Notes: a model not told the origin generated them from the sequence alone. A stretch of 64,000 bases of DNA from CADEER01 sp965216585 (GCA_965216585.1 CBDCGC010000003.1:434001-498000); one strand, 5' to 3'; counted from the stretch's first letter, positions 1-8,580 are shown. Numbers and translations: made by a program.

Positions 1-1581
1 GCCCTCGTTCTTGTTGGCGTAGCTCCCGCGAAGGAAGGTATCAGCCTCGGGATAGATCCGGTCACCGGGCAGATCGGGCTGTGTCCAGTAGACGGTGATG
101 CCGACGAAGTCGACCTTGGCATCGGGCTCGCCGCTGCCGTCCTGCGATATGCCCTGGGCCGACAGCACCGGGCCGAAGTCGGCGTGGTTGACCTGCGCGG
201 CGGTGAGCCCAGCATTCCAATCCTCGCTCTCGCCGCCGAAGGTTGCGGGGGAGTTGCTGTTCAGCGGCCAGCACTGTGTGCCGGCCATGTTGTCTCCAAC
301 CACCACCGTAGTCCCCCCGACACTGGTGGCCAGGCGTAGCTCCTTCTCCTTGATACAGTCAGTCGCCGTGCAGTACGGGCAGCCCTCAGTGCTGCGGTCG
401 AGTTCCACCTCAACACCGACGATCTTGGCCTGCGAGTCGAACGAAAAGCCGAAGTCGTGCACCCACAGCCCGGACGAAACCTCGCCCGGGGCCAGGTTGG
501 GCGCCTTGGCCTTGGAGTTGTTGTTGGTCAGTGCCCGCTGCGGATCGTCCCAGGTCTCGTCGTAGACGTTGAACGGCGCCTGCGTGAAGTAGTTGGCCGC
601 CGCATCCCCCTGCTCGGTCACCGACGGGTCGATGCGGTAGGGATACGCAGCGGCCGGCAGCGCCGTGTCGTCGACGTTGAGGACGATCTCGCCGGTTGAG
701 CCACCCGGCGCCGCGCGAACCTCCCAGCTCGTCGTGCCGTCGTAGGCTTCGCCGTCGGCGCCGAGCAGAAACGGCCGGCCGAAAATGAGCGTCCCGTTGG
801 TGAGACGCCCCTCGACGTTCACCGCAAACGGGGCGAAGCCGCCGAAGAGCTCGTAGGCAAAGGCGTAGCTCTCCACCCCCTTCGATTTCCCCACCGGGCG
901 ACTGATCAGCTTGAGCTCCGAGTCACTGAGCTCCCAGTTTCACTTGAGTGTCTGGCCGGCAAACACCGTGGTGATCACCTGGCGCTGGCGGCTCGGCCGT
1001 TTGGCGGTGAGAAAGCGGATACCGCCGCCGCCGTCGCGGGTGCCGATGGAAAGACCGCGGCGGGTGGTGCGCACCGAGAAGGGCAGCGTATCGGCCACCT
1101 CGTCGAGGCCGATGGCCTTCATCTCGGCGCGCGAGCGCTGCCACTTGCCGTCGCCGTCGCGGTAGTGCAGGGACTTCCCCGTCGACACGTCGGCGAACAC
1201 CGCAGAGCGGTTGCCGCCGGCGCCGGCTGAGCGGCCGACGCGAAAGCGCTTGGTCTTCGCCCCCCGTTTGGAGGTCACCTCGCGCGCCTGCCCGCCGAGC
1301 CGGAACTCCCCCGGGTCGGCGCGTTTCAACCGCTTCTGCGGCGCCCGGTCCTGGCGAGCCGGCCGCCCCTGCGCCTCGGTGGTCGAGGTGCACACGAAGG
1401 CCACAACCAGTGCAACAAAGAGCAGCCGTGCGGTCGAAGTTCGACAGAAGGTCGTCAAACGGTTCGCAAGAGAGCAAGCAGCCAAGCGCACAGTTCGCCC
1501 AGCGTTTGGCACTGCACAAGCTAAGTCAACAGCTAAATGCAATGATCTAAGAACTTTCTTGCGTAGTTTTGTGGTTGGCAA
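1..1581 (-). pseudogene. Secreted DNRLRE-type protein, interrupted by in-frame TGA, 3' end outside window
   Basis: The frame starts at an ATG at 1581 and stays open to the left edge except for one TGA at 940-942. The part before the stop (213 codons) has a hydrophobic export segment at about residues 51-70, so a TTG at 1458 is an alternative start. It then has a segment like those at the N-terminus of large extracellular RHS/DNRLRE proteins (a GKSLHYRDGDGKW stretch). After the TGA the same frame continues for more than 310 codons as ordinary protein, with a beta-rich, cysteine-containing domain and, at the edge, ADTFLRGSYANKNEG, which matches the start of a DNRLRE domain. I infer one secreted surface protein gene with a nonsense mutation or a sequencing error. 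Recoding is not supported. Confidence 0.6.
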
Positions 1582-2243
1582 AGCAGCCGGTTTGGCGGCC
1601 TTCGCCCGCAGCTTTCAGTCGTCGGTTGTCAGTTGTCAGTGGGGGCGCATGCGGGCTTCGCCCGCAGCTTTCCGTTCTTCATCTGTTCTACGGCCTTTGT
1701 GTCTTGGTGCCTTTGTGCCTTCGTGTTGAAAGACAATACGACTCCGATGACCTCTCCCCCATACTCGCCCCCCCACTCACCCTCATATGCGTTAATTCCC
1801 GCACAACGATGTTAAAATCGCCGAAACAACGACACGGGTGCAATTAGGGATTCCACGTACAGCGCCTTCGGCGCCGCAGTTGTCAGTCGTCGGTTGTCAG
1901 TTGTCAGTTGTCAGCGAAGGGGCGCCTTTGGCGCAGCTGTCAGGGTCGGCCCGGTCTGATGACTGGTCACTGACAACTGACGACTGGACTGGTCCGGCGG
2001 CTCGCCGGCGCCTCGCCCTCCCAAGGGGGACTCCGTTCTTTCGCTAGTCAGCGCTCCGAGCCTCGGTCAAATCCGAGTTCCATCCTTCATTTCGGATGAC
2101 CGTAAACATTCCTCGTCATTCATCGTGCAGGATTCCTCACGTCGGTACCCCCAGTTTCCGCATTTTTGAGTCGAACTCCGCCACCGGTGTTGGCCTTCTT
2201 GCGCTTGCGTGCGAACTTCAGCTCGACGCATCCTGCGTAGCCG
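1582..2243. repeat. Non-coding repeat-rich intergenic region
   Basis: These 660 bases hold no credible gene. They contain a 25-bp sequence present twice in direct orientation (1616-1640 and 1884-1908), built from GTCAGTT-like heptamers, and a nearly complementary 18-bp copy in inverted orientation (1969-1986). A 16-bp direct repeat lies at 1601-1616 and 1657-1672. Small palindromes of the form GCGGGC-TTC-GCCCGC (1651-1665) and GCGCC-TTC-GGCGC (1862-1874) are interspersed. A 26-bp segment at 1997-2022 recurs at 46150-46175. The arrangement resembles a mosaic of dispersed intergenic repeat units rather than a mobile element with its own transposase. Confidence 0.75.
1997..2022 (+). repeat. 26-bp dispersed repeat, copy 1
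   Basis: This segment, beginning GCGGCTCGCCGGCGCCTCGC, is identical to 46150-46175, 44 kb away, and both copies lie in non-coding DNA. In this copy it is followed by CAAGGGGGA; in the other copy a CAAGGGGAAG motif follows some 25 bases later, so the family may be longer and degenerate. Confidence 0.8.
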
Positions 2244-3599
2244 ATGATGCAAAGCTCTCTTCTCGAATTTCTCAACACACTCAGCTCGTGGGTGTGGGGC
2301 GCGCCGCTCCTGGTGTTGCTGGTCGGTACCGGGGTCTATCTGACCGTTCTGCTGCGCGGGTTGCAGCTCTCGGCGTTGCCGCATGCGCTTCACCTGGCAC
2401 TGGTCGTCCGCCGCGAGCCGGACGATCAGCCGGGCGACATCACCCACTTCCAGGCGTTGATGACGGCACTCGCCGCAACGGTCGGCACTGGCAACATCGC
2501 CGGTGTCGCCACGGCGATCGCCGCGGGCGGGCCGGGGGCGATCTTCTGGATGTGGATCACCGGTCTCTTCGGCATGGCGACGAAGTACGCCGAAGCGGTG
2601 CTCGCAGTGCGCTACCGCAAGCGCGAAGCAGACGGCACGATGAGCGGCGGGCCGATGTACTACCTGAGCGAAGGGCTCGGACAACCCTGGTTGGCAACCC
2701 TCTTCGCCATCTTTGCGTCGATCGCGGCGTTCGGCATCGGCAACATGGTGCAGTCGAACTCGGTCGCCGACGCAGCCCGCGAAACGTTTTCGATTCCCAC
2801 CTGGGTGACCGGCGTCATCCTCGCGGCCGCTACGGCCGCCGTCATCCTCGGTGGCATTCGCGCCATCGGTCGCGCCGCCAGCGCTCTCGTACCTTTCATG
2901 ATCGTCCTTTACGTCGCCGCTGCAGCGCTCATCCTTCTTCTCACCGCCGACCAGATCATCCCCTCCCTCACCCTCATTTTTCGTCACGCGTTCACGCCGA
3001 CCGCCGCCACCGGCGGCTTTCTCGGCGCCGCCGTGATGATGACCGTGCGCATGGGGGTAGCGCGTGGCGTCTTTTCCAACGAATCCGGACTCGGCAGCGC
3101 GCCCATCGCAGCCGCGGCGGCGCAAACGCGCCACCCCGTCGCCCAGGCAATGGTATCGATGACCCAGACGTTCATCGACACACTGATCGTTTGTACGTGT
3201 ACCGGCCTGGTGATTCTCAACACACAGGTTTGGCAAAGCGGCCGCACCGGCGCCGCCTTGACCACCCTCGCCTTCCGCTCGGAGCTCGGCGAAGCCGGCG
3301 CCGTCCTCGTCGCCGTCGCCCTGATCTTCTTTGCCTACACCACCCTGCTCGGCTGGAGTTACTACGGCGAGAAGGCCGTCTGCTATCTGCTCGGCAACCG
3401 AGCCCTGCGCCTCTACCGCGCCCTCTTCTGCCTGCTCGTCGCCGCCGGGGCGGTAGCCAAGCTCGATGTCGTCTGGACTTTCTCCGACGTCATGAACGGA
3501 CTCATGGCCTTTCCCAATCTGATCGGCCTGCTCGGCCTGTCGGGCGTCGTCGCCAGCGAAACACGTCACTACTTCGCAGAGCTGGCGAGCCGGCGATAG
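2244..3599 (+). CDS. Sodium:alanine symporter family protein (AGCS)
   Basis: A 451-residue polytopic inner-membrane protein of the amino acid carrier (AGCS/AlsT) family, which imports alanine or glycine with Na+. The family signatures are visible: GTGNIAG at residues 81-87, GTMSGGPMYYL near 131-141, and the NESGLGSAPIAAA stretch near residue 280, with about ten hydrophobic helices and the usual family length. Two adjacent ATGs at 2244 and 2247 could start it, and no good ribosome binding site is visible. Its 3' end overlaps the convergent glycosyltransferase remnant by 31 bases. It stands alone with no linked amino acid genes. The exact substrate is not determined. Confidence 0.92.
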   Translation: MMQSSLLEFLNTLSSWVWGAPLLVLLVGTGVYLTVLLRGLQLSALPHALHLALVVRREPDDQPGDITHFQALMTALAATVGTGNIAGVATAIAAGGPGAIFWMWITGLFGMATKYAEAVLAVRYRKREADGTMSGGPMYYLSEGLGQPWLATLFAIFASIAAFGIGNMVQSNSVADAARETFSIPTWVTGVILAAATAAVILGGIRAIGRAASALVPFMIVLYVAAAALILLLTADQIIPSLTLIFRHAFTPTAATGGFLGAAVMMTVRMGVARGVFSNESGLGSAPIAAAAAQTRHPVAQAMVSMTQTFIDTLIVCTCTGLVILNTQVWQSGRTGAALTTLAFRSELGEAGAVLVAVALIFFAYTTLLGWSYYGEKAVCYLLGNRALRLYRALFCLLVAAGAVAKLDVVWTFSDVMNGLMAFPNLIGLLGLSGVVASETRHYFAELASRR

Positions 3600-4135
3600 G
3601 CGCGCATCCAGCGGTCCCAGCGGTAGCGTCGCTTGAGCTCGGGATGCGACCATATGTCGACCAGCGCCGGAATGGGAATGGCGCCGGTGCCTTGCCGCTG
3701 AATCAAGATGTAGTCGGGTTTTCGGGCAAACACGTAGTCCGCGTCGGAGCCGGAGTGACCGGGAACGTGCGCGTCGATCGACGATCGCTGCCACGCCGAG
3801 CGCGCTAGCACATAGAAGTACGTGGCAAGGAGAAGTGCGACGCCACTCAGCAAGCCGAAACAGTGCGCGACGTCTGGCGCTTGCCAACCGAGCAACACGC
3901 CTGCCGCGAGCAAGACCGTCCACGAGAGATTGGTGAAGCCCTCGACGTACTCGCCGACGTTGAAGACGAGGCCGTTTCCCTCGGCGAGGTTCTGCGCATA
4001 GCGAAAGGAAATGTAGGCGTCATCGGCCTGAGGCCAGCGCGACCACCCCTCGGCGAGAAACCAAAGGACGCAGACGGCCAACAGGAGCAGCTCGGGGCTT
4101 CGCCCGTCGAGAATCCCACGCTTCGACCGCAACAC
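3569..4135 (-). pseudogene. Membrane glycosyltransferase remnant with large internal deletion
   Basis: The first 110 residues look like the N-terminus of a polytopic glycosyltransferase (ArnT/PMT-like): a membrane helix at 15-32, then DDAYISFRYAQNLAEG, then an NVGEYVEGFTNLSWT motif and two further helices. At about residue 116 the sequence switches abruptly to what looks like the extreme C-terminus of the same type of protein (HVPGHSGSDADYVFARKPDY and a basic tail). Full-length relatives have roughly 450-600 residues, so about 300-400 residues of the middle appear to be missing while the frame is kept. The product is probably non-functional. An assembly collapse is possible but less likely, because no repeat is visible at the junction. 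Confidence 0.6.
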
Positions 4136-4231
4136 GCCGGCACTGTGGCACGAGCGACCGCAAACTCAAACTCTCGCCGGAGCCATCCCTTGCGTGATAG
4201 ACGATGTCGCGTGGGAGGCCAGCCTGACATC

Positions 4232-5167
4232 GTGGTTCTCGACGGCCGTACCCTCAACCCTGGCGACAACCCGTGGGACGAGCTGGCACGCCTCGGTACC
4301 TTGACCGTCTACCCGCGCACACCGGCCGGCGAAATCGTCGACCGATCGCGTGGGGCCGCCGTGCTCCTCACCAACAAGACGCCACTGCGCGCCGACACGC
4401 TCGAAGCGCTGCCGGCGCTGCGTTTCATCGCCGTGCTCGCCACCGGCTACGACGTCGTCGACGTCGCCGCCGCGCGCCAGCGGGATATCGCCGTCGCCAA
4501 CGTGCCGGAATACGGTACCGACTCCGTCGCCCAACACACGTTCGCGCTGCTCCTCGAGCTCTGCCACCTGGTCGGCGCACACGACCGTGCCGTCAGCGCC
4601 GGCGAGTGGCAGCGCTCACCCGATTTCTCGTTCTGGTTGCAGGCGCCGACCGAGCTCGCCGCCAAGACCATTGGCATCGTCGGCTATGGCCGCATCGGCC
4701 GGCGCGTCGCCGAGATCGCACGTGCCTTTGGCCTCGCCGTACTCACGCATGGAGGCGGTGCGCCGGGCAACCAGATCGGCACGCCGGTCGATTTCGAGGA
4801 GCTCTGTCGCCGCTCCGACGTGGTGTCGCTGCACTGCCCACTGGGCGAAGACAACCACCACCTCATCGACGAAACGACGCTGGCCTGGATGCGCCCGTCG
4901 ACCCTGATCATCAATACCGCGCGCGGCGGCTTGATCGACGAGCACGCCCTCGCGGCAGCGCTGGCGAACGATGCGATCGCCGGCGCCGCGGTCGACGTCG
5001 TATCGAGCGAACCGATCCACGCAGACAACCCTCTGCTCGCCGCACCGCGATGCATCATCACTCCACACATGGCCTGGGCGAGCCTGGCAGCGCGCCGGCG
5101 GCTCATGGCAACGGCGGTGGAGAACGTCCGCGCTTTCCTCAGCGGTTCGCCGATCAATCTGGTCTAA
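4232..5167 (+). CDS. D-2-hydroxyacid dehydrogenase
   Basis: An NAD(P)-dependent dehydrogenase of the D-isomer family (hydroxypyruvate/glycerate reductase-like), about 311 residues. The Rossmann motif GYGRIG lies at about residues 151-156, and the catalytic Arg, Glu and His are in NTARGG (about 229), SSEP (about 260) and TPHMAW (about 279). The start is uncertain. Relatives begin near IVVLDG, and no ATG exists there; I chose GTG at 4232, which has GGGAGG 13 bases upstream, and GTG at 4211 is the alternative. The open frame extends further upstream antisense to the glycosyltransferase remnant, but that extension is not protein-like. A stem-loop follows the stop. The substrate is not identifiable. 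Confidence 0.88.
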   Translation: MVLDGRTLNPGDNPWDELARLGTLTVYPRTPAGEIVDRSRGAAVLLTNKTPLRADTLEALPALRFIAVLATGYDVVDVAAARQRDIAVANVPEYGTDSVAQHTFALLLELCHLVGAHDRAVSAGEWQRSPDFSFWLQAPTELAAKTIGIVGYGRIGRRVAEIARAFGLAVLTHGGGAPGNQIGTPVDFEELCRRSDVVSLHCPLGEDNHHLIDETTLAWMRPSTLIINTARGGLIDEHALAAALANDAIAGAAVDVVSSEPIHADNPLLAAPRCIITPHMAWASLAARRRLMATAVENVRAFLSGSPINLV

Positions 5168-5169
5168 CG

Positions 5170-5197
5170 GGCGCGGCGGGGCACTCGCCGCCGCGCC
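5170..5197 (+). terminator. Stem-loop after dehydrogenase gene
   Basis: A perfect 9-bp stem (GGCGCGGCG at 5170-5178 with CGCCGCGCC at 5189-5197) and a 10-base loop begin two bases after the dehydrogenase stop codon. No T tract follows, so it may be a weak terminator or an mRNA 3' end stabiliser rather than a classical intrinsic terminator. Confidence 0.45.
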
Positions 5198-5221
5198 TTC
5201 CGGCGTGATAGACGTCCTGCC

Positions 5222-5761
5222 GTGAGCGAACCCACCTCGAGCTCGATCCTGCATTCCGTTCGCACCTTCCAGCGCGCACTCCGCGACGAGTCCATGTTGC
5301 GCAAGACGCTGCATCGCATGCGCGAAGAGTCTGCCGTCTCGCCGCAGCAGGCGGCGCAACTGGATCAGGTGCTCGCCGACATGACGACGACCACGACGTA
5401 CATACTCCGCCATCTCGCAGTTCACCTCGGCATCGGCGCCTCGAAGATGATCCTACCGCTGCCGATCGGCTCCTTCTTGCGCGGATCCTGGGTCGCAATC
5501 GCGCGCCTCACGGAAACGGCGCGACGTCGCCGCGACCGCGCCGGCGTCCATTCACTGCCCGTCTTCTTGATCGCCTGCATTCCCTTCTTCGGCTACCTCG
5601 CCTATATCGTCGCCTTGCGCCGGCACGATCCCGACGCGGCCTTGCTCTATGCGAACCACGTCGCGGTGCTGCGCTACGATCGCCCGCTCGAAAACGTTCT
5701 CGCCGACAAGCCCAACCCGGTGCAGTGGATCGTGCGCCGCGCAGTGGGAAACGGTCGATGA
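5222..5761 (+). CDS. Hypothetical membrane-associated protein
   Basis: A 179-residue protein that I do not recognise, starting at GTG 5222. The N-terminal half is polar and helical. A hydrophobic stretch (KMILPLPIGSFLRGSWVAIA) lies near residues 75-94, and a clearer membrane helix (VFLIACIPFFGYLAYIVAL) near 114-132. Its stop overlaps the start of the following HAD phosphatase by four bases (ATGA), so the two are co-translated, and the protein may act with that phosphatase on a membrane-associated substrate; that link is inference from coupling only. Confidence 0.7.
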   Translation: MSEPTSSSILHSVRTFQRALRDESMLRKTLHRMREESAVSPQQAAQLDQVLADMTTTTTYILRHLAVHLGIGASKMILPLPIGSFLRGSWVAIARLTETARRRRDRAGVHSLPVFLIACIPFFGYLAYIVALRRHDPDAALLYANHVAVLRYDRPLENVLADKPNPVQWIVRRAVGNGR

Positions 5762-6417
5762 GCATCGCCTTTTTCGATCTCGACCGCACGCTGCTGGCGA
5801 TCAACTCGGGTAGCGCCTGGCTGCGCTACGAGCTGCGCGCCGGCCGGGTTCCACCCGTCCTCGCTCTGCGCGCATTCGCCTGGCTGCTGCGCTACAGCCT
5901 CGGCAGCGCCTCCATGGAAGCGTCGATCCGCGCTGCCGTGGCCTCGGTACGCGGGCAGAGCGAGGCGGACATGCGGTCGCGTGTCGGCGATTTCTACGCT
6001 CGCCACATCCGCGACGCGTATCGACCGGGGGCACGCGAAACACTTGCCGAACACCGCAACGCCGGGCACCGGCTCGTCTTGCTGACCTCCTCCTCCAACT
6101 ACGTTGCGGACCTGGTCTGCGCCGACCTCCAGCTCGACGACTACCTCTGCAACCACTTCATCGTCGATGCAAACGGGCTCTACACCGGCGCGGCGCGAGA
6201 GCCACTGTGCTTCGGCGCCGGCAAGGTACAATTGGCGCAGCGCTATGCCGACCGGATACGAGTGCCGCTATCCGAGTGTTGGTTCTACAGCGACTCCCAC
6301 TCCGACGCGCCAATGCTCGAGGCGGTCGGCAAGGCAGTCGCCGTCCACCCCGACCCGCGCTTGCGCCGTCTCGCCGCCAAACGCGGCTGGCCCGTCGCCG
6401 ACTGGGGACCATCGTAG
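5758..6417 (+). CDS. HAD-IB family phosphatase
   Basis: A 219-residue haloacid dehalogenase-superfamily hydrolase of subfamily IB (SerB-like), expected to dephosphorylate a small metabolite or lipid head group. Motif I is DLDRT with Asp7 and Asp9. Motif II is the LTSSSN stretch near 112. Motif IV is SDSHSD near 179-184. The length and the alpha-helical cap after motif I fit the TIGR01490-type family, whose members often sit next to lipid-metabolism genes. The ATG at 5758 is chosen because the protein begins directly with the conserved strand IAFFDLD and because it overlaps the upstream stop in an ATGA. The substrate is unknown. Confidence 0.88.
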   Translation: MSIAFFDLDRTLLAINSGSAWLRYELRAGRVPPVLALRAFAWLLRYSLGSASMEASIRAAVASVRGQSEADMRSRVGDFYARHIRDAYRPGARETLAEHRNAGHRLVLLTSSSNYVADLVCADLQLDDYLCNHFIVDANGLYTGAAREPLCFGAGKVQLAQRYADRIRVPLSECWFYSDSHSDAPMLEAVGKAVAVHPDPRLRRLAAKRGWPVADWGPS

Positions 6418-6470
6418 CCCGCACTGCTCGCGGACGAGCGCATACACCGCATGGATCTTGCGCGCTCCCC

Positions 6471-6899
6471 TTACCCCTGTGCGATGTAGTTCTCCAGTTG
6501 CTCGATCATGAACTGCTTTTCCGAAATGACGGCTTTGACGACGTCGCCGATGGAGAGCACACCGCGCAACTCGTCCCCCTCGATCACCGGCAGATGGCGC
6601 ACGCGCTTGTCCGTCATCAGCGCCATGCAGTCCTCGAGCGTTTGCTCGGGTCGGACGTAGACGACGCGCGACGTCATCACCTCGCGCACTGGCGTGTCCT
6701 TGGACGCCTTGCCTTTGAGAATGACCTGTCGCGCGTAGTCGCGCTCGGAAAAGACTCCTACGGTTTTGCCACCGCTCATCACCAGCACCGCACCGATCTC
6801 TTGATCGGCCATGAGCTGCAACGTTTCGAAGACGCTGGCGTCGGGTGAAACCGACCAGATTTGACCGCCCTTGTTTGCCAGGATTTCGCGAACCGTCAT
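6471..6899 (-). CDS. Tandem CBS-domain protein
   Basis: A 142-residue stand-alone protein made of two CBS domains (about residues 8-60 and 72-125), which form an adenosine-nucleotide-sensing Bateman module. Typical motifs are EIGAVLVM, GVFSERDYAR, and RHLPVIEGDELRGVLSIGDV. It ends in a short helix. Such proteins bind AMP, ATP or SAM and regulate partner enzymes; no partner is adjacent. The ATG at 6899 is preferred because the domain starts at once (MTVREIL) and a GAGGAGG lies 10 bases upstream. That start overlaps the stop of a 22-codon upstream ORF in an ATGA arrangement. Confidence 0.92.
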   Translation of the reverse strand: MTVREILANKGGQIWSVSPDASVFETLQLMADQEIGAVLVMSGGKTVGVFSERDYARQVILKGKASKDTPVREVMTSRVVYVRPEQTLEDCMALMTDKRVRHLPVIEGDELRGVLSIGDVVKAVISEKQFMIEQLENYIAQG

Positions 6900-6964
6900 C
6901 GCATCAACACCTCCTCGCTCGAAACTCCACCCCACATTTGCCCAACCCGGGTGGCCGTGTCCAT
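6896..6964 (-). CDS. Putative 22-residue leader ORF coupled to the CBS gene
   Basis: An ATG at 6964 is preceded by a perfect AGGAGG six bases upstream and opens a 22-codon frame (MDTATRVGQMWGGVSSEEVL, then MR). Its TGA overlaps the ATG of the CBS gene in an ATGA. The peptide has no obvious attenuation codon run and no membrane segment. It could be a translated leader that feeds ribosomes to the CBS gene, a small protein, or a chance frame. The strong Shine-Dalgarno and exact overlap argue against chance. The divergent PGPGW gene starts only 12 bases away. Confidence 0.45.
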   Translation of the reverse strand: MDTATRVGQMWGGVSSEEVLMR

Positions 6965-6976
6965 AATAATCCTCCT

Positions 6977-7384
6977 ATGTCGAAACGACCCGCTGAATCT
7001 TCGTTCCGCAAGGCGCTCGGGCTTACCTACAAGACCGCGCGCCGCATCGTCATCGCCGTCGTCGGAACCAGCGTCGTTCTGATCGGCGTCGCAATGCTGG
7101 TCCTACCGGGCCCCGCCTTCGTCGTCATTCCGGCCGGGCTGGCCATTCTCGGTGTCGAGTTCGCCTTCGCCCGCCGCTGGCTGCGCTCAGTCAAGGCGCG
7201 CGCTCAACAGGGGCTCGATACCCTCAGCCTAGGAAACCAACCCGCTGCTTCGACCGCCGAGCCACAACCGCGACCGACACCGGAACGCCGGCCGACACCC
7301 GGCCCGCACTCGGCGGCCAGCCGTCCGGCTGAACAGGCCTCCCCCAGCGGCCATCAAGAGAAGGCGCGGGTCACGAACCAATAG
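6977..7384 (+). CDS. PGPGW-type transmembrane protein
   Basis: A 135-residue membrane protein with two adjacent helices at about residues 23-60 and the PGP signature (LPGPAFVVIPAGLAIL) of the PGPGW/TIGR02611-type family of putative transmembrane proteins, function unknown. The C-terminal 60 residues are Pro-, Ala- and Ser-rich and probably disordered. The ATG at 6977 is chosen because the polar N-terminus and basic TYKTARR stretch before the first helix fit inner-membrane topology. There is no ribosome binding site because that sequence carries the AGGAGG of the divergent leader ORF on the other strand; translation may be leaderless. The 3' end overlaps the convergent HupE gene by 31 bases. 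Confidence 0.75.
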   Translation: MSKRPAESSFRKALGLTYKTARRIVIAVVGTSVVLIGVAMLVLPGPAFVVIPAGLAILGVEFAFARRWLRSVKARAQQGLDTLSLGNQPAASTAEPQPRPTPERRPTPGPHSAASRPAEQASPSGHQEKARVTNQ

Positions 7385-8580
7385 AGGCCGATCCCCGTCA
7401 CCGCCGCCGAGCCAACGTCGCCAACCCAAGCCGACAATCCCTGCCAGCGCCGGGCGAGAACCAGAAGCGGCCAGATCAATGCCACGATGGCGAGCTGCCC
7501 GAGCTCCACACCGGCATTGAAGCCGAACAGGGCGGGCACCAGACGGGTGTTCTCCAGCTCGAGCTCCATCATGATACCGGCAAAGCCGAAACCGTGGATG
7601 AGGCCAAAGGCAAAGGCCACCGCCGCGCGCAAGCGAGCTGGCTCGTTCGAGCGAGTGAGCAAGGCGAGGTGACACGCGGTAAACAGCGCCAGCCCGAGAA
7701 TCGCCTGCACCGGCAAGGCGGTACCGAAAAGACATAGCGACGAGATCACCGCGAAAGCGGTCAGCGGGACGACGAAGGGCGAACGCCACCCCTCGCTCTG
7801 CCGGCGCGCTGCGGAACGCGAATGTCGCGAGGAGAGGAAGGCGTTCTCGATTCCCACCAAGGCGATGGAAAAACCAATCAGCGCCTCGACGACGTGGCTC
7901 TTCGGCTCGACGAATCCCAGCACCGCCAGCGCCAGGGTGATGCTGTGGGCGAGCGTGAACGAGGTCACGAGGGTGGCGATGTCGCGCAGGGTGAACGCCA
8001 ACAGCACCAGGGCAAAGACGAAGGCGAGGTGATCCCAACCGGTAAGGATGTGCTCGATGCCGAGCAGGACGTACTCACCAATCGACATCGGCGCGCGGCC
8101 GCCCGCGCCGCCGTCCGAATCGAGCAACCATACGGGATCGGCATCGGTCAGGACTTTTTCGACCGCCGCCTTGCCCGGCTTGCGCACGCGCGCAAAATGC
8201 AGGTGCGACGGTGCCACGTCGAGCAGAAAACCGGTCTCGATCGAGCGCGGCTCGCCACTGCATTCGTAACGCCAGGAATAGGCGACGTAGCCCTGCGCGG
8301 CGCGACGGCGGCGTGGTGAATCCACGGCTACACACGGGCCATCATTCGAATAGAGTCGCAACGCTTTGACGACCAGATCGGCGACGGCGGCGTCATCGTC
8401 GTGCGAAGAAACCGGATCGCGCGCCAAGCGAGTGAGCTCGAGGCGCGACACGCGCAGGCGCACCTCGGCTCCGTTTTCATCCATATCCCACAGTGAATGC
8501 GACATGCTGCGCGTATGTGCCGCGACACTGCCGCAACAGAACACCCACACCGCGACGGCAACCAGTGTCCGCACCCTCAC
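7354..8580 (-). CDS. HupE/UreJ family membrane protein
   Basis: A 408-residue protein with a signal peptide (about 1-21), a soluble extracytoplasmic domain of about 140 residues, and a polytopic C-terminal half from about residue 165. The family signature is GIEHILTGWDHLAF at residues 174-187, and a second histidine-containing helix pair (FTLAHSITLALAVLGF, later FGLIHGFGFAG) is also typical of HupE/UreJ, whose classical members are Ni2+ permeases of hydrogenase and urease loci. No hydrogenase or urease gene is nearby, so the metal and role are uncertain. It starts at GTG 8580, overlapping the stop of the isomerase gene (GTGA), and is the last gene of a four-gene leftward operon. Confidence 0.85.
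   Translation of the reverse strand: MRVRTLVAVAVWVFCCGSVAAHTRSMSHSLWDMDENGAEVRLRVSRLELTRLARDPVSSHDDDAAVADLVVKALRLYSNDGPCVAVDSPRRRRAAQGYVAYSWRYECSGEPRSIETGFLLDVAPSHLHFARVRKPGKAAVEKVLTDADPVWLLDSDGGAGGRAPMSIGEYVLLGIEHILTGWDHLAFVFALVLLAFTLRDIATLVTSFTLAHSITLALAVLGFVEPKSHVVEALIGFSIALVGIENAFLSSRHSRSAARRQSEGWRSPFVVPLTAFAVISSLCLFGTALPVQAILGLALFTACHLALLTRSNEPARLRAAVAFAFGLIHGFGFAGIMMELELENTRLVPALFGFNAGVELGQLAIVALIWPLLVLARRWQGLSAWVGDVGSAAVTGIGLYWFVTRAFS

Noticed and set aside
940..942. Selenocysteine at the TGA of the DNRLRE-type gene
   Set aside because: No bacterial SECIS-like hairpin is apparent directly after the TGA, and no selenoprotein family has this context; mutation or error is simpler.
2067..3923. 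Long antisense ORFs of 570-618 codons over the symporter gene
   Set aside because: They are shadows of a real GC-rich gene in other frames: Arg/Gly/Asp-rich, with no motif, and they overlap the clear symporter.
7354..8580. Nickel transport for a hydrogenase
   Set aside because: No hydrogenase, urease or nickel accessory gene is in the window; the family name alone does not justify it.
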